Both the position numbers and the translations under genes were made by a program. This document shows positions 22,267 to 34,704 of a DNA stretch of 64,000 nucleotides, piece after piece (positions within the stretch are counted from its first letter, which is position 1; each line of letters begins with the position of its first letter). Source of the DNA: Boletus sp. NGJ (Eukaryota; Basidiomycota; Agaricomycetes; Boletales; Boletaceae); contig JAGTXK010000119.1 in assembly GCA_019096195.1 (NCBI GenBank), positions 186,001-250,000 on the forward strand. Reading direction: 5' to 3'. Under the pieces are notes generated by a model. It searched no databases and was not told where the DNA came from. It saw only the letters and a program-made list of their open reading frames with translations.

Positions 22267-23326
22267 CATGACTGGCAGTTACCTACCCGTCGCCACCTGT
22301 CACTTTTTACAGACACATTTACAGATTACAGGTGGAGACCAGGTGCGGAAGGCGGTCACCAAGGGTCAGCGAACATCATGCACGTCTACGCGTAAGTATT
22401 GTCAATATATAAGCACTCGTTGTGTGGCTGGACATGTCAATCTACAAGGCTGTCATGTACAAAAAAAGGGCTGGCAGTCTAGCTGAAGATGGTTATGGAT
22501 ATCAGTCATGGGTATGTCGAGGCATCAGTATACACAAAAACGGGGTCGCAGTGCTATTGGCGTACGATTTTCGATAAGATATAATCCGCGGATCTGTTTC
22601 ACTGATAAGTACGCCACTCTCCTGGCAGTTCTCGTAACCAACAGTTGCCCGATTGTCGGCGCGCAGTTACTTGTAAATAACGTCTCTTGAACCGAGCAAT
22701 TCGCTGGCATAGCGAGGGGTGAATTGCCGGTTGTGGAAGTGGCCACCCAAGGGAAGCAAGTGGAAATGAAATCCCGTCACTTGCGCTCAATACTAGCGGC
22801 GGTTTCGACGTACCCCTTGGACTGACATCGATGACATTCAGAAGACCCTATTTGCGCGAGTCCTGACAACAACTGATCTTCGACGGTAAGTTACAAGTCT
22901 CATCTCGATAATTAGCCGCTTAGACCCAATACCCCTGGTGCCAAACTAGAGAACTATGTTATCTTTGCTAGCACATGGACGCCATGCGGTAACTCTAGAA
23001 GCAGTCCGGATGCCAGTCAAATAACAGAGAACACTCTCGTTAGATGGGCTGCATTAGCTGCTTTACGTGGTTCCTCTGTGGGGGGTCCGCCCTGGTCCAT
23101 TGACACCGCTTCCATCCAAGGTCAATGTGCCTCACCAGGTATGTCGGAAGCGCGTCGCAACGGCGACCGCCTGCATGTTTCACATACTAGCACGGTGGGT
23201 TCTTGCTCATCATTGGGCAAATGATTGTCTTATTCCCCAACACAGGGCCAAACTGGATGGGAGGCCCTGCATAAATAGTCTCCAGGTACTATTCCCTCGT
23301 GTAGCATCAACTTTTCTCCCTCCGAT
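22267..23326. promoter_or_regulatory. Upstream region and promoter of GH128 copy 1
   Basis: From about 23090 on, the sequence matches the upstream region of GH128 copy 2 in blocks (GCTTCCATCCAAGGTCAATG, CCAGGTATGTCG, GGTGGGTTCTTGCTCATC). A TATA-like CATAAATA near 23270 lies about 55 nt before the ATG, as in copy 2. Conserved blocks between the paralogues mark candidate control sites. Upstream of 23090 I see no gene. Confidence 0.6.
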
Positions 23327-24631
23327 ATGTTGTCTTCTGTCGTTGTCTTTCTCTCAGTATTTGCCGGTGCTGCTCAGGCAGGGAAGAGGGGTCTCTGTTG
23401 GCCTTGGTGTAAGGACGCAGCAAACATCTCTCCAACTCGTGATTGATTTTTTTTTCATTTTCTAGTCAATGCACCACTGTGCGATCGTTTCTGAGACTAT
23501 GTGTTCCCCATTCTCACTGACTAGCACAGGGACCCTGGAAAGTTCAACACTGGCGACGGTCAAGTAGTCGCCATGTATGTTGTTTCCAATCGAGCAGCTC
23601 CATTACTTATCCCATCCTTACCTCTAGTTATGACTACGAAACATACGCCCCACCCTCGAGCAATGGCAACGGTGGCCTCGCCTTCATCGGCATGCAGCGC
23701 TGCCTCGACTGCAGTTCCAGTCCTATCGCCGATCTCTATTCTCGCTGGCAATCCCAAGGCTGGGCGAGTACGTCTCTTCGTCAGTTCTCCTGTCATGCGT
23801 TATCTCATTGGTCACATATAGCCGTATTCACCTTGAACGAACCTGATCTCAACGGCATCACTGCTAGTCAGGCTGCTGCTTGGTACATCCAACACATCAA
23901 TCCTCTGGTAGGAACCTGTAGTCATATCGACAGGAGTGGCCGCTGATAGGAACGAAACAGCCTACCAAGAAGGCTCTTCCCGCCGTCAGTTCGAGCACGA
24001 ATCCTAGTGAAGGCTTGAATTGGCTCTCCGAAATCATGAGCGCCTGTAATGGCGAGTGCCAATACGACTACTGTAATATGGTAGGTGGAATTATGAATTG
24101 TATACTTGGTTGATAGCTCATTGATTGATCTGACCTGGGTTTGCCGGTAGCACTGGTACGGGTAAGCGAGAAGCTACTTATCTACCAAACCTTTTGCCTC
24201 ACGATACACGTCACCAGATCCTCGTTCGCAGAGTTCCAGAGTTACGTCGAATCCGCGCATACTCAGTTCCCCGTAAGCTGTCGTGATTGATGTTTGCATC
24301 CAAGACGTTGACGTTCTGATTCGATCAGTGTTGTCAATGGGTCATAACCGAGTTCGCTCTCCAGAACCCCTCTGGTGGTCAGGCAGATCAGTGAGTTTGT
24401 CCGTTTCATGCACAGCGATCTCTGACACGGCCTCCAAGGGTCACCTTCTTCCAGCAGGCATTCTCCTTCCTCGATAGTGCATCTTACGTGACACTCTACT
24501 TCCCATTCGTGGCCACCTCTCCAACCCTGCTCCAGCAAAATGACGCCTCTGCAGCTTCCTACGTTGGGACAGGGTCATGCTTGTACAATGACGACGGATC
24601 CCCATCTGCCGTTGGTAGTTCAATGATATAA
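23327..24631 (+). CDS. GH128 glycoside hydrolase (Asl1-like), copy 1
   Basis: Ten exons sum to 268 codons plus stop: 23327-23408, 23466-23478, 23530-23574, 23628-23767, 23822-23907, 23961-24080, 24151-24161, 24218-24272, 24329-24390, 24439-24631. GH128 enzymes are small secreted endo-beta-1,3-glucanases acting on fungal wall glucan. A signal peptide (MLSSVVVFLSVFAGAAQAGK) precedes RGLCWPWFNAPLDPGKF, VVAIYDYETYAPP, FIGMQRCLDCSSSPIADLYS, the acid-base segment TLNEPDLNG (NEP Glu), HWYG, and the nucleophile segment VITEFALQNPSGG. The frame needs two microexons, 13 nt (23466-23478) and 11 nt (24151-24161). It is an inverted paralogue of the gene at 36621-37914. Confidence 0.9.
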
Positions 24632-24931
24632 TGGTAGAACTGTGTTTAGTTTGTTCATTTTCCCGTAACTCCGGGACGTTGGGAGCTATGGGGCACGTAC
24701 CTTACAAAGTTGTGACCTTGTCCCCGGAAATTCTGGGGTTCATTCCAGTCCAAGTCACGGTCAGGCTACGCGAAGATATCTTGATCAGACGTGACCGAAA
24801 GAATACAATCGTGACATATTAGGGAAAAGACACTATCATCGTAGCAAAAGCATGAAAGGCGAGCAGAACAAAAGCGATGACATTCTACTACATGGATGAC
24901 AAGTCTTCGTTGTCTACTGAACCGTCCGAGT
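24632..24931. other. Convergent 3' flanks of GH128 copy 1 and actin
   Basis: Only 300 nt separate the two stop codons. I see no gene; the sequence is the shared 3' region. Confidence 0.6.
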
Positions 24932-26552
24932 TTAGAAGCACTCTGTGGGATGGGTGCGCCAGTCAAAGATGGGATCACGGGATAGTAAAAGACACTTACT
25001 GCGGTGAACGATACCAGGACCAGACTCGTCATACTCCTGCTTGGAGCACCACAAATTCTGGAAGGTACTAAGAGAGGCAAGGATAGAACCACCAATCCAG
25101 ACCGAGTATTTCCGCTCAGGTGGTGCGACAATCTTGACCTGTACAAGGGAATGAGACAACAATTAATTCAGCCCTCCGTCTGAACAACGCACCTTCATGC
25201 TTGAGGGTGAAAGTGATGTCAATTCCTTCTGCATCCGGTCCGCAATACCAGGGAACATGGTAGTACCACCAGAAAGGACGACATTGCCATACAGGTCACG
25301 GCGGATATCGAGATCACACTTGAAGATCGAGTTGTACCTGAATCAATACGGTCAAATGGAGAAGCGTTTCAAGCTGCGCCAAGAGACTTACGTGGTTTCG
25401 TGAATACCAGCCGCCTCAAGACCAAGGAAGGCTGGCTGGAAGAGAGCCTCAGGTGCACGGAACCTAGATAACCAAGGACTGAATGATATCATTGCCCTCT
25501 AAAGGATAAAGAACTGACCGTTCGTTGCCGATGGTAATTACTTGACCATCAGGAAGCTCGTAACTCTTTTCAAGAGCAGAAGATTGAGCAGCCGTCTGGA
25601 GTTCCTGCTCAAAATCGAGGGCCACGTAGCAGAGCTTCTCCTTGATGTCACGGACAATTTCACGTTCAGCGGTCGTCGTGAAGGAATAACCACGTTCGAT
25701 CAGGTTCTTGATCAAGTAGTCGGTCAAATCACGGCCAGCAAGGTCGAGACGGAGAATGGCGTGAGGAAGAGCAAAGCCCTCGTAAATGGGGACAGTGTGG
25801 GTAACACCATCACCAGAGTCCATAACGATACCAGTTGTACGGCCCGACGCATACAACGACAAGACGGCTTGGATGGCGACATAAAATGCAGGGGCGTTGA
25901 ATGTCTCAAACATGATCTGAGTCATCTTTTCACGGTTAGCTTTGGGGTTAAGGGGAGCCTCCGTAAGGAGAACGGGGTGTTCTTCTGGGGCGACACGGAG
26001 TTCATTGTAGAAAGTGTGGTGCCAGATCTTTTCCATGTCATCCCAGTTCGTTACGATACCGTGCTCAATCGGGTACTTCAAGGTGAGGATACCACGCTTC
26101 GACTGAGCTTCGTCTCTGCAAGACGCGAATAAGTAATATGACAAATTCGGTGATAAAACATAAACATACCCAACATAAGAGTCCTTCTGACCCATACCAA
26201 CCATCACACCTTGGTGACGGGGGCGACCGACAATAGAGCTGTCGATTTGCTATTAGATATTACCAATCGGAAACCCTTGACCACCTACGGGAACACGGCA
26301 CGGGGGGCATCGTCGCCTGAAAACGAGCAAGTTAGACGCGAAGCAAACTGTGGTAGGAATTGATCGGTGTACCAGCGACTATAGAAGCAGGTCAGCGGGC
26401 ATTTTGGAAAAGATTAGAAGTACTTACAGCCAGCCTTGCACATGCCGGAACCATTATCAATGACCTGATAAGTGATGAGGGATGAGGGCGTTGTCGATAC
26501 CGATGGAACGGAATGTTGAGCGACTTACGAGGGCAGCTACTTCGTCTTCCAT
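24932..26552 (-). CDS. ACT1: Actin
   Basis: ATG at 26552 ([20 protein letters not shown]) and TAA at 24932-24934 after the canonical GPGIVHRKCF end. The body carries the actin signatures [94 protein letters not shown] and [18 protein letters not shown]. The gene is intron-dense. Between KAG and DDAPRAVFP a 6-nt exon (26373-26378, TCGCTG) lies between introns 26379-26427 and 26317-26372 and supplies part of FAG. The last intron splits the Lys codon of RKCF. Actin is the cytoskeletal ATPase and is single copy in many fungi. Confidence 0.97.
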
Positions 26553-27293
26553 TGGAGATTATTCGTGAGGTAGATTGAGTAGAGTGGACGAGAGATGGAG
26601 GGAGATGAAGGCTGATCTGTCGGAGTATTTCAGCTTTCAAACCCAGTGCCCGCAGTCCAAAACAAGAGAAAACATAGGTCTCGGCGTTGGCCGTGCTGCC
26701 GCTGCGGTGCTACTGCGATTCAGTCAATTATCTGGGACCACCAAAGAGCTATGCATTACGGGAAATATGTATTTTGGCAGAAAAAGACTCACAAGTACCC
26801 AACATCGTCCTCAAAATCTTATGCCATTAGTATGACAATCGTACTCTATGTTTGTATAAAATCCACATCACACTGACACCCCTGCGATTAGACGTAACTT
26901 ACCGACAACATGCACAAGACTGCCCAGAGATCAGTCCGTTTGAATACGCAGCAGTATCAGGCTCCTTTCTCACTGCGGCGGAGCACAGCCTACGACGCTT
27001 CCTTTACCCAACGATAACACCTGCCATAACCGGCTTGATCGCCAATGTTGATCAAGTTCATCGGCCTGCACTTCCTATTAGCATTCTTGTCCTCCTCGTG
27101 TTTCTTGACCCAAAACTCACCCAGTCAGGTCTGTTATTTTACGATGGTACATACGAGATAGCGGGTCACCCGTGCGAACGCCACCCAGTCGTTCCCGTCA
27201 GCCTCCCCGCGCAGCACTATCGGGTCGCGCGCCGCAGCCTATGATTCTTGGTGACTCCCATTCATCGCCTTGCTTCCCAGTATGCCACCGACG
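26553..27293. other. Actin upstream region
   Basis: This should hold the actin promoter and any 5' UTR intron. A 130-codon open frame at 26852-27244 shows no recognisable domain and is rejected as a gene. Confidence 0.5.
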
Positions 27294-28046
27294 CGGAGCA
27301 CAGTCGTCGCAGCGTCGTCCGCCGAGCCACCGACTCATCAAGCTTCCATTCCCGCCATGGTCGCACTGGCACTCTTTCTATCCATGATGGCCGCTCTAGC
27401 CATCGGCGTCATCCTCCGACAACGCAGCGCAATGGCAGCCTTGAAATGTAGAGAAAAAGTCAAGCAAGACAAGCAACGTTCCGCTCGTGCCGGTTGGTCA
27501 TGGTTCTCCCCTTTCAAGCCCAGGTTGACTGGGGCCAACGCGGATAACCCGACCGCAGTGGGTGCGCTACACGCAACGAGCGTGCTACTGGCTGCGGCGC
27601 CCTGCCAAGTATTTTCCCATCCCATGACGATGCACTTTAGGATCCCTCTCGAGGACAAGACCATCCTCATCCTTGGCGTACCATGGTTCCCTGTCCGTTG
27701 CGGAGCGCAGTACTGTGGTGCTCCAGCGGTGAGGTCCTCACCCCTTTCTGGGTCAACAACTTTAGCTGTTGGGGTGAACCTGACATTTTTCTTTCTCACA
27801 GATCTGCGACTGTCCAGAAACATGTTGACGATAACAACAGCTACGATCACACACTCCCTGATTTCCTCAAGGTCCCTCCGTCTACCATTTCCCTGTCCTG
27901 TCCAACAGCCACCGATCATTATTCTTTCCAAGCCGAGTATCGTGCATCGACGTCCCCGATTTCATCCAATACAAAATAGATCTCTCAACCCCTCCGGGCA
28001 ATCGGGAGGACCGACGCATACAAGATTCCTACTACGGTGTGAGTAG
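27294..28046 (+). CDS. Hypothetical membrane protein
   Basis: An uninterrupted frame of about 250 codons begins MPPTRSTVVAASSAEPPTHQ. It has one clear hydrophobic segment (MVALALFLSMMAALAIGVIL) followed by a basic stretch (REKVKQDKQRSARAGWSWF). A central part reads HFRIPLEDKTILILGVPWFP. After about residue 150 the composition becomes less protein-like. A competing model splices GT at 27732 to an acceptor near 27803 or 27823 and yields KHVDDNNSYDHTLPDFLK in another frame, with a further intron before RVSCIDVPDFIQYKIDLS. I cannot choose between them. No family is recognised; the N-terminal part is the most credible. Confidence 0.4.
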   Translation, partial: RSTVVAASSAEPPTHQASIPAMVALALFLSMMAALAIGVILRQRSAMAALKCREKVKQDKQRSARAGWSWFSPFKPRLTGANADNPTAVGALHATSVLLAAAPCQVFSHPMTMHFRIPLEDKTILILGVPWFPVRCGAQYCGAPAVRSSPLSGSTTLAVGVNLTFFFLTDLRLSRNMLTITTATITHSLISSRSLRLPFPCPVQQPPIIILSKPSIVHRRPRFHPIQNRSLNPSGQSGGPTHTRFLLRCE

Positions 28047-28159
28047 ACACTCGGAGCTTAGCATTAAGGAAATACCTCCCATCCTAATGTACAACAACAC
28101 TACTGGATCAATATCCTACATCTGTGTATCATTCTCCCAAAATCTGTCACCATTCCTGC

Positions 28160-29873
28160 TCAGATATCCGTACCAGGCCCCGCCACATCCTGTGGGCGAT
28201 ATACACCATGGAAACCGAAACCAACGATACACTCCATACTCGCTCTTCCCACCTCCTTCATGCTCTTTGCATCCAACACTAATAAATAGCTCCTTTCTGT
28301 TAAACCATCAAGCACGACGCTCAAAAGTACGCCGTCGTCTTCTGCGGTACCCTCGGGGTTGGGGACGAATATCGGCTCACCGGGGTTGTGTCCATGCACG
28401 GACCAGTACGTCGGCGTGTGGGTCTCCGTGTCGTACTTGACGATACCATCAAAGAACGTGCTCAAGCCACGGTCGCAGACGCCGTATATGTACCGCGAGG
28501 GTTTGGTGAGGAAGCGGGGATTGATGACGGGAAGGTCGCAAGAGTGGCCGTGCTCGGCAGTGTGCACTGTGACAGCTTCGCGAGCCTCTGATGGAGTGTC
28601 GATAGTAGTGTTGACGCCGGGTAACCGCCAGCGTCGCAAGAACACGTCACAGCTCCCACTGCGCTTTTCGCCTACGTAGTCGAGCGAGCCAGGAGAGGTG
28701 GATTTGATGCCATTGTAATAGAAGCGTCTTAAGACGTCGAGGTTCTCGTAGATTGAGAGGTCGGCGATGATATCTACTTGGGAGGGATCCGAGGGGGAAG
28801 GCTCCTCCCAGGCATTGATGGTGTGGAAACAGAAGAAAGGGTCGCATTCGTATGTGGCGACGACACCTTTACCGTGTTTGCGGTCGATGACATACCACAA
28901 AGCTTTGATCGACGAGTCAAATGGAGCAATGGCGTCAAGTAAGTTTTGCTCCCACAGGATCTTTGCGCCTCCCCACGAATACTGACCACTCCAGATACAC
29001 AGGATGAAGTAGTTCTCCGTGATCAGGGAAGAGTGCAAGTAAGCACCTGGCGCATCTATGATGGTTGCTATGATATCTGTCTTTCCCGTAGCAGCAGACA
29101 CGCGGAAGATCTTGTATATCTGCTGTCTGCCAAGAGCAAGGTTGTAATTAAATATGTCTCCAGTGACCGGGTCTGACTTGGCGTGAGCGGCAGAAAGGTT
29201 GCCAGTGAGTTCGGGATGAAGAACAGTTTGTGTGGCAAGACCCATGGGCTCAAGTGTCTCAGGATCGATTTCGCGCATATGAGCGGCATCTGTCTTGACC
29301 CAGAGAGACTGGATACCGGATGCATGACCCCCTTTCTTCGTCCCTTGGCTCGTATCAACATCTTTCAGACCAGGGGGGTTCACGGAGAGCGTGACACCGA
29401 CGTTGATTTGATCCTGAGGCGGCTGCGGTTCCGGAATGAACATGCTCATGACCTTCTTGAAGAAGCTGACACAAGGGTCACGCTTCTGGCCGAAGCTGAA
29501 ACCGGCCAACTTGCCGGTCTTGCGGATGTTCTCAATGAGCGGGTCGACACTTCGGCGAGAGTTGTATATGACGCGTGTGGAATCGTCAGACTGGATGATC
29601 TGGAAACGGTGGTTCTGCGAGAAGCCGTCGAACCAGTGGTCGATAGAGAAGGTTTTGCCGTTGTCGGCCGCTACTTGGTAGCCCCCAGGACCTGTTCGGT
29701 ACAGAGTACCTGAGACGTAGCGTGGGATGTTCCCGGAGATTTGGAGCTCGACAGGCTCTCTCTCCTCGTGAACGACGTCAAACTAGAGCATAATGCAGTC
29801 AGCAACGATGCGTGTCAAGAGGGACAGAACACACCCCCGCATCGTTGGGCCAGTCGTTGAACGGCTTGGACAT
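28160..29873 (-). CDS. Carotenoid oxygenase (RPE65/CCD family)
   Basis: ATG at 29873 (MSKPFNDWPNDAG), a single intron (about 29783-29834), then one long exon to the stop at 28160. These non-heme iron enzymes cleave carotenoids, apocarotenoids or related stilbenes. N-terminal family marks are EPVELQISGNIPRYVSGTLY and YRTGPGG, then DHWFDGFSQNHRFQI. The four iron-binding histidines can be placed: SAAHAKSD, AYLHSSL, FCFHTINAWEE and the C-terminal GFGFHGVY. Length (about 550 residues) suits fungal CarX/Cao-2-type enzymes. The substrate is not determinable. It is convergent with the hypothetical membrane protein; no carotenoid synthesis gene is in the window. Confidence 0.92.
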
Positions 29874-30177
29874 GATGGAGTGAGACGATATGGTGGCGGT
29901 TCACAAACCCTTTTGATGGGACTTTATGCTACATAGCAAAGCATCATCATCATCACTCGCCTCGCCTGGGTTTGAAATCGAGTGGCAGTGTAACCGCTGC
30001 GTGTTTGACTGGCAGCTTAGTCATGCCAAAGTTCGGAGGAGATTCAGGAGAAATTGTGCAACGTCGGGAGATACATAAGTAAAATATATATCCGAGTCAC
30101 CGTTCAATGTAGCGCCATTCTCCACTTTTCATCATCAATGCCTAGTCTTCGTCCCCGTTTCTACACACATTCCTCCT
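29874..30177. other. Upstream region of the carotenoid oxygenase
   Basis: About 300 nt with a CATCATCATCATCACTC run near 29941. No gene is visible; it also carries the 3' flank of the DUF6533 gene. Confidence 0.5.
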
Positions 30178-31976
30178 TCAAACCTGATCATCTCTGAACG
30201 ATTCGAGTCGAATCGATTCCGATTCGTTCGCGGCCCCCTCCATGATCTGATCCTGTTCTAGGGCGACGTCCGCGAATGCAATTTCAGACAGAGGTGCATT
30301 GCGAGTAATAATGGCTTGCGACAACATGCCAAACCCAGTGTCAACCCCCTGCCCGCCGCGACTGAGGTCATGGTCATACAGCTCTCGCACGCTGATGATG
30401 AACCGAGGCATCATGGGGCATAGCGTCATGCCGGAAAACATGCTCAAGAGGAACCAAGTGTTGTTTCCTGTAGTTTCGACTAGATACGAAATATTCAAAA
30501 ACATGTTCCTAGCAGTTCGGAAGAAAATAACCGAATGGTTAGTTTGTTCGAGAGCAAAATGGGTGGGAACGTGACGGCGATAGATGGAAACGAGAGAGAG
30601 GGGGGGGAGAACGAGACATACACAAGGAAATAAATGATGCCATCTTTCACGAGTTGTTCCATGTACTGGTTAGGCTGCCACTTCTTTGTCGCTTTGTACA
30701 TGTCAACTGACTGCTTCAATGTTTGAGTGACAGCAAGAATCAACAGCATGGCACCGAGAACAAATCGTGGGATTGTTTCATACACGTCAAGCATGAATGG
30801 GGTGTTGCTCCATGAGATATTGCAAACAGAGAAATCCATCACTTGGGCAACAGCGACTGGAGAGAAGGGTGGCGAAGGGCAACCTGGGTGAGATTGGAGT
30901 GGCATGTGAAGCTTGTCCGGGACATACCTGAGAAATATGTACCAGTATTGTAGACTGCTGTAAAAACGAGGGAAATGAAGATCTGTGGCACATAAATGAA
31001 CAGAAGGAGCCAAAGGATCATTTTGGATCGACTCCACATTGCATACACCCGAAAAATCATGACTACTGTATTGAAATTTCAGTCGGTAGCAATGAAAGCA
31101 GGCAGAACCATAGTAACTCACAATCTGCACTGCTAAGAAATATAATGAATGCCCAGTCAATTACCAAATTGACTGCAGTGCCTTTGGAATATCCATGTCT
31201 GATACAACCATCATAGGGTAGTAAACCAATTGACTTACACCTATGGAATTGTTAACCATGTAATTTTCAATCTCACCTTGAATGCATACACCTGCTCAAC
31301 AATGATAAGTAATGACAGACCTGAGGCAGGATACAAAATAGAAACACTGACTTGAACAGGTCCAGGGATGAAGGTAGTACCATCTGTGGTACATCAGATC
31401 AGCTCAACTAACCTCTAATTTAATTGTGAACATACTGAGTGCAGCAAGACTTAAGCACAGTTTGATTATTACTTCACTATGCATTATCACAACAATAGAC
31501 CTACATGGTCCATGGAAGACCGACATAGCGTACCTACAGAAATGTCAATTGAGAACACTTGCAATGGAGGGGACTCAGATCCATGATGCATACTAGAACA
31601 AACATTGTTGAGACCCAGGTCCATGGTCGGTGCTGTGGGATTGTCAGGGGCGTGGTACTCACTCAATAATATTTGCTTTGTTACCCAAACATAGTGTATC
31701 TTTGAGTGTTCTCAGCAAATAATATGTGGAGAGTAACATAACATACTGTACCTCTCTCGAAAAGGTGAGGACTGCAGTGTTGGGATTGCAATTATAGCTT
31801 TGGAGTGAAAAAAAAAGGGCACATAAGCATCACTCACAATAATCATATACGACAGCAGTAACAATAACAACTGTCCTGGTCTGTAAGATCAATTATTGAG
31901 AAGAATGAGCGACCATACGGGTTGTGTAATTATTCTGTAGCAGAAGCTCCAAAACGGATTGTAAGTCGGAGGACAT
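30178..31976 (-). CDS. DUF6533 fungal multi-pass membrane protein, copy 1
   Basis: Read from ATG at about 31976 (MSSDLQSVLELLLQNNY). Small exons joined over short introns give RTVVIVTAVVYDYFLTFSRE then IHYVWVTKQILL, the DUF6533 signature (YDYxLTFxxEVxxxW). Downstream segments include FRVYAMWSRSKMILWLLLFI, TPFMLDVYETIPRFVLGAML, KQSVDMYKATKKWQPNQYME and LVKDGIIYFLVYV, then a long acidic cytoplasmic tail ending about 30178. This family has seven predicted helices and is greatly expanded in Agaricomycetes; function is unknown, with receptor or sensor roles only suggested by topology. Exon boundaries in the 31,150-31,700 part are uncertain. Confidence 0.72.
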
Positions 31977-33752
31977 GGCAGGTACAAGAGAAACTGGAAT
32001 GGATGACGATTCAACGTCAACGACAAACAAAGATTGTGAGTCGATGGGAGGGAGGTTGCCAGTGGTCCGGTGTTGGATTTTTCCGGCAGGTATATGGGAG
32101 ATACCCAGCGTATTACATATTTGCTTCAACACTGGTTTCTGAATTGAGTCCGAAGTTCGGCTCAACAAACATGTGACACAAACCTGATGGGGTTGGTCCA
32201 GGTGATGGAAGGTGGTGCGAGAGGGTGGTCTGTGCGGTATGTATACAGTAGACTCAACGGATCAGATCGATCATGACCGGGAACGACGAATTTGATGACG
32301 AGAATCAGCAGTGCCTCCCCGCCACTACGCACAGCGTACCTCAACGGGGGAACTGCGGAGGTGATGCGGAGAACCACAGTTGCCTCTGCCCGGTGCCACA
32401 ATCAGTGGTCTCAGCGGTGATCATCAGAGTTTGTCGTGGCATTGAGTGGGCCAAGTGAATGTTTGCACACCTATGGGTTATTCTTGAGGGCCAGACAGAC
32501 AGGAAGCAGGAGGACATTGTGCGGTAGTCTGGGCGAGGAGTCTCAAAGCCTTGGGAAGGACCCTCTCTCGGACCCTCTCCGCAGCGGTCACCACCACCAT
32601 CACATTCATCAAATGCTCCGTTTCCTTTTCTGACTCCATGTGCATCATCACCACCCTCTTCTGCCGTACAGACTGCCCAATGAATTTCGCGTCGCCCTCA
32701 TCGTCGAGGCGAGTTCGATCGCCCCTCGACGTGCCCTCCACATCCAGCGGTAGATCGGAGGATGGGATGAGGAGGGTCAACGAAGCAACTTTGTCTTCCT
32801 CTGCGTTTTCCTGGATGTAGAGGGTGGACATTTCTACGAAATGGGTACAGGCGCTGCGTCCCAAACCACCGCGACCGCGGCCACTATGAGGTGAATTGGA
32901 CGGGCGAGACCATTTTCATAGGAACGGGGTTCGGCAAGGATGGCGGAAGAAACGTGGGTGGAGGCATTGGGGATTCACTGAGATGTCGCTCAAAAGGAGA
33001 ACTAGACGAATGCTCGCGGAGAGCATCAGGTGTTCTTGTCGTTCGTCACCGATACCGACATCGTTGCAAACGTGGTCAGCATGTCGCTGGTACGGCTATA
33101 CAGGGCCTCGAGCAGTCGGGAGGTCATCCAAGTTCAACTCGCGGACGCACCGCTGTCGGCGTGGTTTCGTACGCGGCCGGTCGTCGCTTGAGCATTTGAG
33201 AGGTTGTCCGAGTTGTAGGTTGCAAAGGTGATACTGATTTTGGTCCGTTATGTTACGCCGGTCCCAACTCTATATACCAAACCTGTTTGTGCGAAAACGA
33301 TACGCCATCCGCTTCTTTTTCGCGTTATGTATCGGCACCTGATACGGTCTGGTCACCAGACCAAGAGCGAGTCGCCACCACTGAGGTCGTAGACGGCGCA
33401 GGAATTGTCGGGAGGAGTCTGGGGAGGCGGTCGCGTAGTAGTTGGCAGATAGGCCCACGGTGTTGGTCAGGTTGAAGGTGTTGAATATTGGCAGCTTAGT
33501 CATGCAACTGGCGCCTCTTACTATCTTCCACTGCCCACTGAGAATGGTCGCTCGCACTCCGTTTTATTCTGGACGAGTCGTCGTGTTTATCGGCTTGTTA
33601 TTATGTAGTGGGCCGGATGGACGACCTTCCCTCGGGTCTACCTGAGCATCGACGAGTGTTGCAACGAGTTGGCAGAGTGGCTGGCGGTTTGGTATCATCC
33701 GCCTGGTCAGCCTCTCAACTTGGTACCTACTTAAACTCAAGACTTGGTTGGT
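31977..33752. other. Unresolved region with scattered open frames
   Basis: About 1.8 kb. A minus-strand frame at 32478-32864 (GRSACTHFVEMSTLYIQENA... QSVRQKRVVMMHMESEKETE) and another at 33270-33503 have some coding look but no family signature, and I could not join them into one credible gene. The stretch just before 33753 is the promoter of the next plus-strand gene. Confidence 0.35.
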
Positions 33753-34704
33753 ATGTTGCTTCCTTCTACCTCGCTCTCGGTCTCTGTCGCTTTCTATCGT
33801 TTTCTTTCACCATCGACGTCCAACTCATCGATGGCGCCTCAGGCTACCCTAGTCGTTCCTACCCCGACCGCACAGTCTTCTGTCCTCCCGCCGTCTGCAC
33901 CAGCGAATGACAGTCACAAGCCCTTCATCCCCGTGACGCTCTTGGTCTTTCTCGGTCTCTGCCTTGCATATACACTCTCCTACGTCCTCTACCGCATCAT
34001 CATGTCACGTAGGCGTGAGTCAGAAGGGGACATTCCAGACTCCCCCGACCGCGGCGTGTCTCAGTTTATGAGTACGTCACCTTTCGTTTGCATCCAGTAG
34101 ATCGGTGTGATAGTGGCTCTGTCCTTAGACGGCGCACGTCTCACACTCAACCTTGGCCACAATCAGAAGTCTACGCCTGTAACTCTGAGCGAGTCACCCG
34201 ACGTGTGTCCTACGCTTGTTAGCAATTGATGACTTATTCTCTTCATCCAATCTTCAGATGCTCGACGAGGATAAGCTTCTCGCAGATTCCTCGCACCCCG
34301 CTCACCCAGAGATCCCAATAAGTAGCCCGGCAGACTCTTCTTCCACCCCGTTCATAAGCTTGACGCCAACCTTCACCATGCACCCCGATCAAGTATTATG
34401 TGAAGCACAGTTTCAAGAGCAAGGTGGTCCGACCGAACCTCAAGCGTCAGTCTCGGCTCCATCCCCGGCCCCGGCCCAACAACCCTTTTCCCAGCGCGTC
34501 GCAAACGAAGTCAAGCTTCTTTCGACGGACAGGGCGGAAGCCATCGTACTGGATCCGAAGCTCGCGCCCGTCCAGATTCCTCTCCGTCCCCTATCGATGG
34601 TCCCGAGTCCGTCACGGAAAAAACGGATGACCCTCTTTGGGCTTGGTTTGAAACATGCGCGTGGTCACGGCGGGGATCGAGAAACAAATTCGGAAACCCA
34701 GTGA
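33753..34704 (+). CDS. Single-pass membrane protein, unknown function
   Basis: Three exons (to about 34070; about 34130-34202; about 34258-34704). The start at 33753 (MLLPSTSLSVSVAF) is preferred, with 33831 (MAPQATLVVP) as an alternative. A Ser/Pro/Thr-rich N-terminal segment is followed by one helix (FIPVTLLVFLGLCLAYTLSY) and a basic stop-transfer (RIIMSRRRES). The remainder is disordered and acidic or Pro-rich (SVSAPSPAPAQQPF), ending in a basic region (PSPSRKKRMTLFGLGLKHAR). Topology suggests an extracellular or lumenal N terminus with a cytosolic tail. No family recognised. It follows a DUF6533 gene divergently, an arrangement repeated at 40-44 kb. Confidence 0.6.

Noticed and set aside
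26852-27244. A 130-codon plus-strand frame upstream of actin
   Set aside because: No domain, no splice support, and it lies in the expected actin promoter/5' UTR region.
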